A DNA stretch of 64,000 nt from Peteryoungia aggregata LMG 23059 (GCF_030814435.1 NZ_JAUSUW010000001.1:434001-498000), one strand, 5' to 3'. Numbered from the stretch's first letter, positions 9,693 to 19,078 are shown. Numbers and translations: made by a program. The notes: a model not told the origin generated them from the sequence alone.

Positions 9693-9926
9693 ATGATCAC
9701 TGCAACCCGATCCGATCAGGACCTGCGTCGACATCGCGACCGCCAGTCCGAGCGCCAGAACATGCGGCGTCTCTACCTACTCCTTTATCCGCTGTGCCTT
9801 TGCGCCGCCTTGACGTCGAGGCTTGCCGGGCATGCCGAGGACGCGGCCGAGCGCCCCGACCAATCGATTTTCGCCGAGGCTCGTTCCTCGGCCTACGCAG
9901 CTGCCGGTTACGCCTTCCACGCGTAA
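9693..9926 (+). CDS. pufQ: PufQ-like protein
   Basis: A 77-aa protein in the pufQ position between bchZ and pufB. It has a basic N-terminal half (RRHRDRQSERQNMRR), one hydrophobic segment (LYLLLYPLCLCAALTSRLAG, about residues 27-46) and a C-terminal IFAEARSSAYAAAGYAFHA that resembles the conserved end of PufQ. PufQ is thought to help bacteriochlorophyll delivery during complex assembly. ATG 9693 is chosen for its GGAGGTG Shine-Dalgarno; a start at 9645 overlapping bchZ is less likely. Identity rests on position, size and the C-terminal pattern, because PufQ is poorly conserved. Confidence 0.78.
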   Translation: MITATRSDQDLRRHRDRQSERQNMRRLYLLLYPLCLCAALTSRLAGHAEDAAERPDQSIFAEARSSAYAAAGYAFHA

Positions 9927-9937
9927 CCCGATCCCTT

Positions 9938-9960
9938 TGCCGGTGTTCTCGACACCGGCA
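9938..9960 (+). terminator. Hairpin between pufQ and pufB
   Basis: Perfect 9-bp stem (TGCCGGTGT / ACACCGGCA) with a 5-base loop and no T run. It could attenuate transcripts arriving from bchZ-pufQ or protect the 5' end of a processed pufBALMC mRNA. Confidence 0.6.
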
Positions 9961-10041
9961 GAACCCGGCAGGTCCGTGAAAAGACCTTCCGAAACCCCGC
10001 CGCGGGGGCGCCGCGGTGTTCGAGACTAGGAGGTGAATTTG

Positions 10042-10263
10042 ATGGCTGAGACATCAAATGTTTCACTTTCGGGTCTGACCGAAAGCGAAGCGCGCGAGGT
10101 CCATGGATTCTTCATCCAAGGCTTCATGATATTCACGGCGATTGCCATCGTCGCGCATATCTTGGTCTGGATGTGGCGTCCCTGGATCCCGGGTCCGGAA
10201 GGTTACAGCTCTCTCGAGGGCATCAACCAGACGGCTCTCACGCTTCTGCCGATGTTGGCCTGA
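10042..10263 (+). CDS. pufB: Light-harvesting 1 beta polypeptide
   Basis: Antenna beta subunit of LH1, 73 aa, with one membrane helix. [18 protein letters not shown] precedes the helix, and [11 protein letters not shown] contains the histidine that ligates bacteriochlorophyll (about residue 40) and the aromatic C-terminal cap. ATG 10042 is preceded by AGGAGGTG; an upstream GTG at 10033 is in frame but lies at the ribosome binding site. The unusually long tail after RPW (about 25 residues) is a small oddity; LH1 beta chains usually stop soon after this point. Confidence 0.96.
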   Translation: MAETSNVSLSGLTESEAREVHGFFIQGFMIFTAIAIVAHILVWMWRPWIPGPEGYSSLEGINQTALTLLPMLA

Positions 10264-10275
10264 GGAGGACGCGAT

Positions 10276-10473
10276 ATGTGGAGAGTCTGGCTTATGTTCG
10301 ACCCGCGCAAAGTGCTGGTCGCATTGTCTGTATTCCTGTTCACGCTTGCGATCCTGATCCACTTCATCCTGCTGAGCACGGACCGCTACAACTGGTTCGA
10401 GGGCAAACCCCTCACGACCAGCTCCCTGGAGCAGTCCCTCTCTGAAGGCGTGGATTTCCGGCTGATCGGCTGA
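10276..10473 (+). CDS. pufA: Light-harvesting 1 alpha polypeptide
   Basis: Antenna alpha subunit of LH1, 65 aa. [17 protein letters not shown] is the typical cytoplasmic N-terminus, and the membrane helix ends in LIHFILLST with the bacteriochlorophyll-ligating histidine, followed by DRYNWFEG. It lies 12 bases after pufB with GAGGA upstream. It is followed by a strong hairpin before pufL, as expected for segmental mRNA stability giving LH1 in excess over the reaction centre. Confidence 0.97.
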   Translation: MWRVWLMFDPRKVLVALSVFLFTLAILIHFILLSTDRYNWFEGKPLTTSSLEQSLSEGVDFRLIG

Positions 10474-10484
10474 AAACCTGAGAC

Positions 10485-10521
10485 GGCAGCGGGCGTAACA
10501 CTCGCGGTTTCGCCCGCCGCC
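10485..10521 (+). other. pufA-pufL intercistronic mRNA-stabilising hairpin
   Basis: An 11-bp GC-rich stem (GGCAGCGGGCG with CGCCCGCCGCC, one mismatch) with a 15-base loop lies between pufA and pufL. In Rhodobacter the equivalent hairpin protects the pufBA message from 3' decay and sets the LH1 to reaction-centre ratio. The function here is inferred by position. Confidence 0.72.
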
Positions 10522-10576
10522 AATCCTGCATGACCCGACAACGCCGCCTGGCTGATCACCTCTGGAGGAAACGAAC

Positions 10577-11422
10577 ATGGCGCTGCTGAGTTTTGAACGC
10601 AAATATCGCGTACGAGGCGGGACGCTGCTCGGAGGCGATCTCTTTGATTTCTGGGTAGGGCCCTTCTATGTGGGCTTCTTCGGCGTCACGACGGCTTTCT
10701 TCGCGATCCTCGGAACAGCACTTCTGATCTATGGCGCGGCCATTGGTCCGACATGGAATATCTGGCGCATTTCGATCGCACCGCCGGACCTCTCCTATGG
10801 GCTGGCGCTCGCGCCGCTAAAGGAAGGCGGTCTCTGGCAGATCGTGACGGTCTGCGCGCTCGGCGCCTTCATTTCCTGGGCGCTGCGCGAAGTCGAGATC
10901 TGCCGCAAGCTCGGCATCGGTTACCACGTGCCCTTCGCCTTTTCCTTCGCGATCTTCGCCTATGCGACGCTCGTCGTCTTCCGCCCGCTCTTGCTTGGCG
11001 CCTGGGGTCACGGTTTTCCCTACGGCATCTTCAGCCATCTGGATTGGGTGTCGAACGTCGGCTACCAATATCTGCATTTCCACTACAATCCAGCGCATAT
11101 GATCGCGGTGACCTTCTTCTTCACCACGACGCTGGCGCTCTCCCTGCATGGTGGCCTCATCCTGTCGGCCGCCAATCCGGGCGCATCGAACACCGAAGCT
11201 GGCAAGCAGGCCGAGGTCAAGACGCCGGAATACGAAGACACATTCTTCCGCGACATCATCGGCTACTCGATCGGCACGCTGGGCATCCACCGCCTCGGCC
11301 TGATCCTGGCGCTGAACGCGGGCTTCTGGAGCGCCGTCTGCATCGTCATCAGCGGACCGTTCTGGAATCAGGGCTGGCCGCAATGGTGGAACTGGTGGCT
11401 GACGCTGCCGATCTGGAACTGA
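10577..11422 (+). CDS. pufL: Photosynthetic reaction centre L subunit
   Basis: One of two core membrane subunits that bind the special pair, accessory bacteriochlorophylls, bacteriopheophytins and quinones. The protein has 281 aa and starts [21 protein letters not shown], the standard L-chain beginning. The helix region with HFHYNPAHM and [11 protein letters not shown] carries the chlorophyll and iron ligand histidines. It ends in [12 protein letters not shown], typical of L chains. TGGAGG precedes the ATG, and pufM follows after 13 bases. Confidence 0.98.
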   Translation: MALLSFERKYRVRGGTLLGGDLFDFWVGPFYVGFFGVTTAFFAILGTALLIYGAAIGPTWNIWRISIAPPDLSYGLALAPLKEGGLWQIVTVCALGAFISWALREVEICRKLGIGYHVPFAFSFAIFAYATLVVFRPLLLGAWGHGFPYGIFSHLDWVSNVGYQYLHFHYNPAHMIAVTFFFTTTLALSLHGGLILSAANPGASNTEAGKQAEVKTPEYEDTFFRDIIGYSIGTLGIHRLGLILALNAGFWSAVCIVISGPFWNQGWPQWWNWWLTLPIWN

Positions 11423-11435
11423 GGGGGACCGGACC

Positions 11436-12401
11436 ATGTTCTTAGCGCAGTATCAAAACATCATCACACCCATACAGGTGACGGGCCCGCTCGAAGAAGG
11501 CATGCCGCTTCCCGCTGGCGACAGCCCGCGCACCGGCAAACCTTTCCTGGTCCGCCTGTTCGGCATGATCGGCAATGCTCAAATCGGACCGATCTATCTC
11601 GGTTATCTCGGCACGCTGTCGCTTGTCTGCGGCTTCATCGCCTTCGAGATCATCGGTCTCAACATGCTGGCCTCTGTCGGCTGGGATCCGATCCAGTTCG
11701 TCCGCCAGCTCTTCTGGCTGGGGCTGGAACCGCCGTCGGCGCAATATGGCCTCAAGGTGCTGCCGCCGCTTGCGGAAGGTGGCTGGTGGCTCATAGCCGG
11801 CTTCTTCCTGACGACCTCCATTCTCCTCTGGTGGGTGCGAGTATATCGCCGCGCACGCCAGCTGGAGATGGGTACCCATGTCGCATGGGCCTTTGCCGCC
11901 GCGATCTGGCTGTTCCTCGTGCTCGGTTTCATCCGCCCGCTGCTGATGGGCAATTTCTCGGAAGCCGTGCCCTTCGGCATCTTCCCGCATCTCGACTGGA
12001 CGGCCGCCTTCTCGATCCGTTACGGCAATCTCTACTACAATCCCTTCCACTGCCTCTCGATCGTTTTCCTCTACGGCTCCGTGCTGCTGTTCGCCATGCA
12101 TGGAGCGACGATCCTCGCCGTCGGCAAATACGGCGGTGAACGCGAGCTGGAACAGATCACCGATCGCGGTACGGCCTCCGAACGCGCAGCCCTCTTCTGG
12201 CGCTGGACCATGGGCTTCAACGCCACCATGGAATCCGTCCACCGCTGGGCCTGGTGGTTTGCCATTCTGACCCCGATTACCGGCGGCATCGGCATCCTGC
12301 TGACAGGCACGGTCGTCGACAACTGGTACCTCTGGGGCATCAACCACGGGATCGTGTCCCCGCTGCCGGGCTATCCCGGCGTCGTTGACCCGGCGCTTTG
12401 A
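11436..12401 (+). CDS. pufM: Photosynthetic reaction centre M subunit
   Basis: Core partner of PufL, 321 aa, starting [22 protein letters not shown]. The helix region [17 protein letters not shown] and [13 protein letters not shown] contains the ligand histidines, and a later segment ([13 protein letters not shown]) holds the special-pair and iron-ligand histidine region. It ends near [14 protein letters not shown]. It lies 13 bases after pufL and 11 before pufC, all in the puf operon. Confidence 0.98.
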   Translation: MFLAQYQNIITPIQVTGPLEEGMPLPAGDSPRTGKPFLVRLFGMIGNAQIGPIYLGYLGTLSLVCGFIAFEIIGLNMLASVGWDPIQFVRQLFWLGLEPPSAQYGLKVLPPLAEGGWWLIAGFFLTTSILLWWVRVYRRARQLEMGTHVAWAFAAAIWLFLVLGFIRPLLMGNFSEAVPFGIFPHLDWTAAFSIRYGNLYYNPFHCLSIVFLYGSVLLFAMHGATILAVGKYGGERELEQITDRGTASERAALFWRWTMGFNATMESVHRWAWWFAILTPITGGIGILLTGTVVDNWYLWGINHGIVSPLPGYPGVVDPAL

Positions 12402-12412
12402 GGAGAACGACG

Positions 12413-13582
12413 ATGAAACTCTGGATCCCCTTCGCCGTCTCCGCCGGCTCACTCCTGACGATTGCAAGCTTCGTCGGCGCTGGCTGGGACGCACCACCCG
12501 TCGACACCACTCAGATCGGTTTCCGCGGGACCGGCATGTACATACACCGCGACGTCGAAAACCAGGAAGCGCTCAAGGCCGCGAATGTCCCGCCTCCCGC
12601 TCCCTGGGAAGCCGATCCCGCAGGTGACAAGGCACGCGATCTCTATGAAAACGTCCAGATCCTCGGCGATCTCTCCGACGACCAGTTCAACCAGTTCATG
12701 GCTTCGATCACCGAATGGATCGCGCCGGAAGCGGGTTGCAACTATTGCCACAACCCCGAAAACCTCGCCTCCGACGAGGTGTATCAGAAAGTTGTCGCCC
12801 GCCGCATGATCCAGATGACCCAGGCGATCAATGTCGACTGGAGCGCCCATGTGGGCCAGGTCGGCGCCACCTGCTACACCTGTCACCGTGGCCAGGCGAT
12901 CCCGGTCAACTACTGGTACGAAGATCTGGAACCCAAGCCGGCCGGCAACATGACCCAGAACCGCGCTGGCCAGAATGTGGTGGCCAAGTTCGGTGGCAAT
13001 TCCTCGCTTCCGCAGAATGTGCTGAAGGACTACCTGCTGGAAGCCAAGCAGATCCGCGTCCATTCGACGGCGGCTCTGCCCACCGGCACCAATCCGGCAG
13101 GCACCAAGGAAACGGAAGCGACCTGGTCACTGATGATGCACATGTCCGAGTCACTCGGCGTAAACTGCACCACCTGCCACAATTCCAGAGCCTTCAATGC
13201 CTGGGATGAAAGCCCGCCACAGCGCGTAACCGCCTGGCACGGCATTCGGATGACCCGGGACATCAACGCAAATTACATGGTGGGTCTCACCCCCGTGTTC
13301 CCGGCATCCCGTAAGGGTCCGGAAGGCGATGTCTTCAAGGTCGGCTGCGCGACCTGCCATGCCGGAGTGCAGAAGCCGCTCTATGGCGCCTCGATGTTGC
13401 AGGACTATGTCGACTCGCTGGCGAAGAAGGGCCCGACCGAGGTGCCTGATTTCACGACCTACCAGCCGGGTACGACACAGAAAATGGCACCGGCAGGGCA
13501 AAGCAGCGCCCTGTCGCTCAAGCCGACGTCTGAGACTGCAGCTGTCGTTCTGCCTGAGGCAACTCAGATCGCGAACGACTGA
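12413..13582 (+). CDS. pufC: Reaction centre tetraheme cytochrome c subunit
   Basis: Periplasmic electron donor to the oxidised special pair. The protein has 389 aa and four CxxCH heme motifs: residues 109-113, 154-158, 252-256 and 312-316. The N-terminal hydrophobic stretch (about residues 4-22) has no lipobox cysteine, so it is probably anchored by an uncleaved helix rather than a lipid, unlike the Blastochloris protein. ATG 12413 follows AGGAG; an in-frame start 15 bases upstream lies inside pufM. The soluble cytochrome c2 encoded at 37.2 kb is the likely donor. It is the last gene of the puf operon, followed by a terminator. Confidence 0.97.
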   Translation: MKLWIPFAVSAGSLLTIASFVGAGWDAPPVDTTQIGFRGTGMYIHRDVENQEALKAANVPPPAPWEADPAGDKARDLYENVQILGDLSDDQFNQFMASITEWIAPEAGCNYCHNPENLASDEVYQKVVARRMIQMTQAINVDWSAHVGQVGATCYTCHRGQAIPVNYWYEDLEPKPAGNMTQNRAGQNVVAKFGGNSSLPQNVLKDYLLEAKQIRVHSTAALPTGTNPAGTKETEATWSLMMHMSESLGVNCTTCHNSRAFNAWDESPPQRVTAWHGIRMTRDINANYMVGLTPVFPASRKGPEGDVFKVGCATCHAGVQKPLYGASMLQDYVDSLAKKGPTEVPDFTTYQPGTTQKMAPAGQSSALSLKPTSETAAVVLPEATQIAND

Positions 13583-13608
13583 CGGCCTCCCAAGGCAGGC
13601 CGCAATAG

Positions 13609-13638
13609 AAGGGGAGCTGTCAGCTCCCCTTCTTTTTT
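13609..13638 (+). terminator. Intrinsic terminator after pufC
   Basis: Perfect 10-bp inverted repeat (AAGGGGAGCT / AGCTCCCCTT) with a 3-base loop, followed by CTTTTTT. It ends the crt-bch-puf run. Confidence 0.93.
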
Positions 13639-13776
13639 GTCTGCAAGAAGACACTTCCACGGAGTGACCGGACACGTCGACAGATGCTCGCCACAGCGCG
13701 TCGCCCAGGTGAGATGAGCGGCGACCGCAGATAACCATCGGATTGAAATTGAAGGAAGAGATGGCATTGAACCGGT

Positions 13777-14310
13777 TCAGGCCGCTTCGGCGAAGCTCAG
13801 GCCCGGGAAGCGTTGCAGGTAGATCCGGAACCAGGGTGTGAAATCCTGAGGCCGCTCGCGCACCTCCCGCATCAGCTGATGGGGTGCAATCCAGCGCACC
13901 TCCTCCACCTCGCCCTCAACGAGCGCTACCTGCAGCGTCCGGCTGTCGACCTGGGCGCTGAAAAGCGTGACGCGCTCGTGTTCCCTCAGGCCATCACCAA
14001 CATCAGCCGCATATTCGACCGTCTGATGGCGCGTGAGCGGCACCGTGAATCCGAGCTCCTCGGTCAGGCGCCGCCCGGCGCAATCCTCGATGGTTTCATC
14101 CCAATGCGGATGCGTGCAGCAGGTATTGGCCCAGAGGCCTGCGCAATGATACTTGGTCAAAGCGCGTTTCTGGATCAGCAGGAGATCACCGTCGAAGACG
14201 AAAACGGAGACGGCAAGATGCAGCTGTCCCTCGAGATGCGCCTGCATCTTTTCGATCGGATAGAGCGACCCGTCACCGGCGATCGCCGGGATGTATATGC
14301 TGTCCGTCAT
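13777..14310 (-). CDS. idi: Isopentenyl-diphosphate delta-isomerase, type 1
   Basis: Interconverts IPP and DMAPP for carotenoid and phytyl synthesis. It is a Nudix-fold protein of 177 aa with the catalytic cysteine block WANTCCTHPHWDE (about residues 60-72) and RRLTEELGF (Nudix-like helix). It is the last gene of the long minus-strand run, 54 bases after hemA. With dxs at 37.8 kb and crtE, the PGC thus encodes dedicated isoprenoid supply. Confidence 0.95.
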   Translation of the reverse strand: MTDSIYIPAIAGDGSLYPIEKMQAHLEGQLHLAVSVFVFDGDLLLIQKRALTKYHCAGLWANTCCTHPHWDETIEDCAGRRLTEELGFTVPLTRHQTVEYAADVGDGLREHERVTLFSAQVDSRTLQVALVEGEVEEVRWIAPHQLMREVRERPQDFTPWFRIYLQRFPGLSFAEAA

Positions 14311-14364
14311 CCTGTGCGTGTCCTGAGTGATCCTTGCTGCAGGCCGATACGGCCTTTCCCTCGC

Positions 14365-15582
14365 TTAAGCAACCGCCCTTGCAAGGGCGCATTTCGACCA
14401 GAGCGACGAGAGCGCCTCGGCCAGATGATCGATATCCGCATCGCTATGCAGCGGCGTCGGGGTGATCCGCAGCCGCTCCTTGCCGACGGCAACCGTCGGA
14501 TAGTTGATGGGCTGCACATAGATGCCGAAATCATCGAGCAGCACATCCGAGATCCATTTGCACTTGGCCGCATTGCCGACCATGACCGGCACGATGTGGC
14601 TGGGATTGTGCATATGCGGGATCCCGCGAACATCAAGCGCCCGCCTTACCTTGGCGACCGTTGCCTGATGCATATGGCGCTCGAACGGGCTTTCCTTGAG
14701 ATGGCGGATCGACGCAGTGGCGCCTGCCGCCAGCGCCGGCGGGATCGCCGTCGTAAAGATGAAGCCCGAGGCGAAGGACCGGACAAAATCGATCAGCACG
14801 GCAGGACCGGTGATGTAGCCACCCATGACGCCGAAGGCCTTGCCCAGCGTGCCCTCGATGACGGTCAAGCGGTCCATCAGGCCCTCGCGTTCGGCAACCC
14901 CGCCGCCGCGCGGACCGTACATGCCGACCGCATGAACCTCGTCGAGATAGGTCATCGCGCCGAACTGGTCGGCGACATCGCAGATCTCCTTGATCGGCGA
15001 GATGTCACCATCCATCGAATAGACGCTCTCGAAGGCAACGAGCTTCGGCGCTGCCGGATCGTCGGCCGCCATCAGCTCGCGCAGATGCTTGTAGTCGTTG
15101 TGGCGGAACTGCCGCTTGATGCAGCGCGAATGCCGGATGCCTTCGATCATGGACGCATGATTGAGTGAGTCCGAATAACAGATGATGCCGGGGATCTTGG
15201 CCAGCAGCGTTCCGAGGGCTGCCCAGTTCGACACGTAACCTGATGTGAAGATCAGCGCGCCTTCCTTGCCATGCAAGTCCGCCAGCTCCTGCTCGAGCAG
15301 GACATGATAATGATTGGTACCGGAGATGTTGCGCGTGCCGCCGGCACCGGCGCCGCACTTGCGCACAACCTCGATCATCCGCTCGGTCACGAGCGGGTTC
15401 TGGCCCATGCCGAGATAATCGTTCGAGCACCAGACGGTGACATCGCGCGCTGTCCCGTCACCATGGTGAAACGCGGCTTTCGGAAAGGCCGAGCAGTGAC
15501 GCTCAAGATCCGCGAACACGCGATAATTACCGGCGGTATGCAGGCCGGCGAGCGCCTCTTCCATGTGCTGGAAAACAGTCAT
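14365..15582 (-). CDS. hemA: 5-aminolevulinate synthase
   Basis: PLP enzyme that condenses glycine and succinyl-CoA to ALA, the first step of tetrapyrrole synthesis. The protein has 405 aa, the usual length for alphaproteobacterial [18 protein letters not shown] is near the start, [10 protein letters not shown] in the PLP fold, and EGTLGKAFG holds the PLP lysine. Its ATG overlaps the puhE stop (ATGA), placing ALA supply under photosynthesis control. A second, housekeeping hemA elsewhere in the genome is likely. Confidence 0.97.
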   Translation of the reverse strand: MTVFQHMEEALAGLHTAGNYRVFADLERHCSAFPKAAFHHGDGTARDVTVWCSNDYLGMGQNPLVTERMIEVVRKCGAGAGGTRNISGTNHYHVLLEQELADLHGKEGALIFTSGYVSNWAALGTLLAKIPGIICYSDSLNHASMIEGIRHSRCIKRQFRHNDYKHLRELMAADDPAAPKLVAFESVYSMDGDISPIKEICDVADQFGAMTYLDEVHAVGMYGPRGGGVAEREGLMDRLTVIEGTLGKAFGVMGGYITGPAVLIDFVRSFASGFIFTTAIPPALAAGATASIRHLKESPFERHMHQATVAKVRRALDVRGIPHMHNPSHIVPVMVGNAAKCKWISDVLLDDFGIYVQPINYPTVAVGKERLRITPTPLHSDADIDHLAEALSSLWSKCALARAVA

Positions 15583-16481
15583 CAGTCTTTCCTCTTCCCG
15601 ATCGTGTCTTGTGCAATTGCTGTCCAGGAGGCGTGCGGCACGGACACAGGCCCAGCCTCCTTGAGTGCGGAAACGCCGTCCGCCGCAGGGCGGATGGCAA
15701 GGTCGGCCCGTTCCTGTCGTGCCATCGCCCAACGCCAGAGCGCCGTATCGGAAACGGGAAGCACGAGAACGAGATGTTCGATGATGGCGAGCGCCATGAA
15801 GGTCGCGAGCAATGTATGGCCGACGACGGAATGCGCCTGGGTCGCGCGGTTTGCCCCCACGACGAGGACAGCGAACAGGCCTGCAGCGATCGCGAGGAAT
15901 ACCGGAAACAGCGGCGTCATCCGGTCTGTCTTGAAATAGCTTTTCAGGTGCCGGATGCCCTTCGGCATCAGCTCGCTGATCGCATGTGGCGCACCCAGAA
16001 AAATCACCAGTTTGGCGGAGATCCGCATGCCCCAAAGCAGGCCGAAGGCGGCGAGCCCAAACAGGTTGGCGGATCCGTCGAGCGCAAGCCATAGCGCGAT
16101 CGCCGTCACCAGAATGGCGATCTCGTGATCGCTCACGGCCTCCCAGGCAGCCCGGAAACGGCGGAAGCCGGTCAGCCCCGGAGGGCATTCGCCCGTGCGT
16201 CGGCCTGTCAGTATGCCTGTCAGGAAGGCGGCCTCATGCCAGGCCCAGACGAGCAGCGCACCGAAGAAGCCGACATAGGAACCAAGCACTGTCGGTTCCT
16301 GCGCGCCCCACAGCATCAGGATGAAGCCGAAGGCGCCGACCAGCGTCATCAGCGCCATCAATGCCAGCCCCCTGCCCCGAGGCCCGTCGGAGCGGTTGAC
16401 CATGGCCAGCACCAACCCGGTCGAAAGCCACCATACGGAGATGGCAACGAGAACGACGGCGAGCGGGTGCGTAAAGGTCAT
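15582..16481 (-). CDS. puhE: Photosynthetic complex assembly protein PuhE
   Basis: Integral membrane protein of 299 aa with about seven hydrophobic segments, of the PGC-specific family often annotated as putative photosynthetic complex assembly protein 2. PuhE affects reaction centre and LH1 assembly in Rhodobacter. Conserved-looking features are [21 protein letters not shown] and [13 protein letters not shown] 16481 is chosen because GGAGGAG lies just upstream; the open frame continues toward acsF without signal. It lies 10 bases after the acsF stop and overlaps hemA by 4 bases. Confidence 0.9.
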   Translation of the reverse strand: MTFTHPLAVVLVAISVWWLSTGLVLAMVNRSDGPRGRGLALMALMTLVGAFGFILMLWGAQEPTVLGSYVGFFGALLVWAWHEAAFLTGILTGRRTGECPPGLTGFRRFRAAWEAVSDHEIAILVTAIALWLALDGSANLFGLAAFGLLWGMRISAKLVIFLGAPHAISELMPKGIRHLKSYFKTDRMTPLFPVFLAIAAGLFAVLVVGANRATQAHSVVGHTLLATFMALAIIEHLVLVLPVSDTALWRWAMARQERADLAIRPAADGVSALKEAGPVSVPHASWTAIAQDTIGKRKD

Positions 16482-16491
16482 GGCGATCTCC

Positions 16492-17601
16492 TCACCAGAC
16501 CGGTTGCAGGCGCGACGTGGCAGGGATGGCGTTGGACTTCGTCGGGATCGCATACATCCGGACAAAATTCACAGCTGCCGCCGCCGACCAGAAGCCCTTG
16601 GCGATCCGACCGGAAATCCCGCCCTTCGCATCGGCCGCCATGACCCGGCGGTTGATCCGCTCCATCCGGCGGAAGCCCTCATGCAGGACCGGGTTGTCGA
16701 GATCGAGGACGAGCGGGAAGCACTGGCGCGAGATCTCGCTCGTCAGCCGGAAGACCTTCATGTCGTAATCGTCGATATCGACGCCGAGCCCCTTGTGAAA
16801 GGCCGGCCGCATGTGGTCGCGCACATACATGGTGGCGAAGACGGCGAGCAGGAAGAACTTGATCCAGTACTTGTTCATCCCCTCCATCAGCCGCTTGTCG
16901 GAGCGGATGATCAGCGAAAAAGCCTCGCCATGGGAGAATTCGTCATTGCACCATTCACGGAACCACTTGAAGATCGGGTGGAAGCGCTGTTCGGGGTGCT
17001 TTTCGAGATGCCGGAAGATGGTGATGTAGCGGGCATAGCCGATCTTCTCGGAGAGATAGGTCGCGTAGTAGATGAACTTCGGCTTGAAGAAGGTGTACTT
17101 CTTCGCCTTGGCCAGGAAGCCCATGTTCACGCCGATGCCGAATTCCTTCAGCGCATCGTTGATGAAACCGGCATGGCGAGATTCGTCGCGGCTCATATAG
17201 CCGAAGAGCTCGCAGATCTCCTGGTTCTTGCCACGCCGCTTCATCTCCTTGTAGAGCACGCAACCCGAAAATTCGGAGGTCAGCGACGAGACGAGGAAGT
17301 CGATGAACTCCTCGCGCAGGTCGTCCGGCAGGGCATCGATATCGATATCGTCCCACTGTTCATTGCGCTTGAAGTGGCCGCGGTTCGGGTCGCTCTTCAT
17401 CTGCGCGATCAGGACATCCCATTCGGCGCGGACAGGCTCGACATTGATCTTGTCCATCTCGTCGAAATCGGTGGTGTAGAAACGCGGTGTCAGCATGGTC
17501 GAGACAAGCGCGCTGCGGGTCGTGTCGTTGACCCCGGCCATGCGCTCCTCGACGGTCGGCTCGTGATCGGAAAGATCGACAGGCGAAACGTGGTTGTTCA
17601 T
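16492..17601 (-). CDS. acsF: Mg-protoporphyrin IX monomethyl ester (oxidative) cyclase, O2-dependent
   Basis: Diiron membrane-associated enzyme that closes the isocyclic ring E using O2. The protein has 369 aa. Ferritin-like diiron carboxylate and histidine motifs are visible in SEFSGCVLYKEM, SRDESRHAGF and NDEFSHGEAF. The presence of AcsF, with no BchE (the anaerobic radical-SAM cyclase) in this window, fits bacteriochlorophyll synthesis under oxic conditions. The gene lies in the puh-hemA run and overlaps the upstream 101-aa ORF by 4 bases. Confidence 0.97.
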   Translation of the reverse strand: MNNHVSPVDLSDHEPTVEERMAGVNDTTRSALVSTMLTPRFYTTDFDEMDKINVEPVRAEWDVLIAQMKSDPNRGHFKRNEQWDDIDIDALPDDLREEFIDFLVSSLTSEFSGCVLYKEMKRRGKNQEICELFGYMSRDESRHAGFINDALKEFGIGVNMGFLAKAKKYTFFKPKFIYYATYLSEKIGYARYITIFRHLEKHPEQRFHPIFKWFREWCNDEFSHGEAFSLIIRSDKRLMEGMNKYWIKFFLLAVFATMYVRDHMRPAFHKGLGVDIDDYDMKVFRLTSEISRQCFPLVLDLDNPVLHEGFRRMERINRRVMAADAKGGISGRIAKGFWSAAAAVNFVRMYAIPTKSNAIPATSRLQPVW

Positions 17602-17903
17602 GACAGTGCCCTCTCGGTGAAGCTGAATTCGCACAATTCCATCATGTCGAGATCGCCCGTTGCGCGGATCCAGGCGCGTTCGAGCGCACCGGCACGGGTG
17701 ATCGTCGCCTTGCGGCGGAAGTTCTGGCTGGAGCCATAGGGGATCTGGACAGGCGCGCCGTGCACGAGCACCTCGTCACCGGGATGGACCACCACCCCGT
17801 TGTCAAACCTCAAGTGCGCACCAAGCGCCTCGAACGTGTTGTTGATCTCGACGGTGCAATCGACCGTCTCCTTCCGTCGCATCAAGGCAAAGACCGGGTT
17901 CAT
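17598..17903 (-). CDS. Conserved photosynthesis-cluster protein of unknown function (101 aa)
   Basis: Soluble-looking protein with no membrane segment. It contains TVEINNTFEALGAHLRFDNGVVVHPGDEV and ends near LMMELCEFSFTERALS-like residues. It starts with ATG after GGGAGGAG and overlaps both puhC and acsF by 4 bases, so it is translated as part of the operon. Small ORFs at this place between puhC and acsF are, as I recall, common in Rhizobiales and other alphaproteobacterial PGCs. I know no assigned function; the position suggests a role in cyclase function or reaction-centre assembly. It is not PuhD, which is a ~55-aa membrane peptide. Confidence 0.8.
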   Translation of the reverse strand: MNPVFALMRRKETVDCTVEINNTFEALGAHLRFDNGVVVHPGDEVLVHGAPVQIPYGSSQNFRRKATITRAGALERAWIRATGDLDMMELCEFSFTERALS

Positions 17904-18394
17904 TGGCTTTCTCCTCCCTGTGAGCCCAGAAGGGCTTCGAATGCGGCCACGTTGTCGGGGCCAAAGGCATCCAGATAAATGCGTTCGCCGGTGCCCGTAT
18001 CGGACAGACTGACGGCACCGGCCTCCCACTTGATCAGGCGGTAGGGCGCATCGAAGGGCACCTTGGCCACCTGGCGCATGCGCTCAAAGGCTCGGAGCGA
18101 TCCGCGCACGAAGCCGCCCGAGTGGGGGCCGTAGTTGGCGAGCTCGCGACCCGTCGCAACGTCGGTGACGACGACAAAGTCAGACGTGCTGCGTGTAATC
18201 ATTAGGTCGCGGATGGCGACCGGCGCACCGAGCTGCTGCTTGACCAGACCAAGGCCCGTGGTCTGGCCAAAGATGATAGCCCCCGCCGTGAAGGCGAGCA
18301 GGCCGATGAGGCCGAAGAACAGGCCGCGCGGCAGACGGCTTGGCGCCTTGCCCTTGCGGTCCGCCCAATAGCCGAGATGCGAGGCCGATCCCAT
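17900..18394 (-). CDS. puhC: Photosynthetic complex assembly protein PuhC
   Basis: Reaction centre/LH1 assembly factor, 164 aa. It has a cytoplasmic N-terminus with KGKAPSRLPRG, one membrane helix (about residues 24-42) and a periplasmic domain containing FVVVTDVATGREL and FVRGSLRAFERMRQ, the most typical PuhC block. It sits between puhB (9-base gap) and the 101-aa ORF (4-base overlap). Confidence 0.92.
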   Translation of the reverse strand: MGSASHLGYWADRKGKAPSRLPRGLFFGLIGLLAFTAGAIIFGQTTGLGLVKQQLGAPVAIRDLMITRSTSDFVVVTDVATGRELANYGPHSGGFVRGSLRAFERMRQVAKVPFDAPYRLIKWEAGAVSLSDTGTGERIYLDAFGPDNVAAFEALLGSQGGESQ

Positions 18395-18403
18395 CTTGCG
18401 CTC

Positions 18404-19078
18404 CTATTCCGCCGCGGCGACGGACCGCGGCATAACGCCTCCGCCCACGTCCTGAACGATGATGCGCGGCTGTTCGGCACGGGCGCCACGATACTGGCCG
18501 ATTGCAGCCGAGAGCACGCTCGCGACCTTGTCTGCGTCAGGCAGGTAGATCAGGCTCGGCTCCGGCTTGGAAAAACGGAAACCACGCACATGCGGCCACT
18601 GGATCAGCCAGGAGATCCGCTGTTCCGGCAGGAGGCCGATCGCGATCAACCCGCTCTTCTCACCGATCCGGGCAAGCGCCACACCGTCAATCCGGCGGAA
18701 GGGCAGGTTCAAGGTCATCGAGATCGCGATGCCAAAGCGCATCACGATGCGCTCTGTGGTGATCGTGTAGAGCGTGGTCTTCTCGACCGCCCAGGCAAAC
18801 AGCTCGATCATACCGATGAGCACACCGGCAAGAGCCGTGAGCACGGCGACCGAAAAGAGGATGCCACCTGCCGGCTGACCGTCATTAAGCCCGGCGACAA
18901 CCGCCCAGCTGGCGAGGATCAGGAAATAGCCGACGATCCAGCGGATCTTCAGGAGATGACGGGCGACAAGGGCAGACGAGGGCCGCCCCTGCCACAGGAC
19001 GACCTCGCCAGCCGGCGGCACGCCGGGAAGCCCCGGCAGCGGCTCGATTTCGTGTTCGCGGATGACAAATTGGCTCAC
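18404..19078 (-). CDS. puhB: Reaction centre assembly protein PuhB
   Basis: Membrane protein of 224 aa involved in reaction centre assembly. GEVVLWQGRPS near residues 24-34 and the following pair of helices belong to the PH-like (bPH) domain type. A further pair of hydrophobic segments and YTITTERIVMRFG follow, then NLPFRRIDGVALARIG. It overlaps puhA by 4 bases. The order puhA-B-C is the standard one. Confidence 0.93.
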   Translation of the reverse strand: MSQFVIREHEIEPLPGLPGVPPAGEVVLWQGRPSSALVARHLLKIRWIVGYFLILASWAVVAGLNDGQPAGGILFSVAVLTALAGVLIGMIELFAWAVEKTTLYTITTERIVMRFGIAISMTLNLPFRRIDGVALARIGEKSGLIAIGLLPEQRISWLIQWPHVRGFRFSKPEPSLIYLPDADKVASVLSAAIGQYRGARAEQPRIIVQDVGGGVMPRSVAAAE

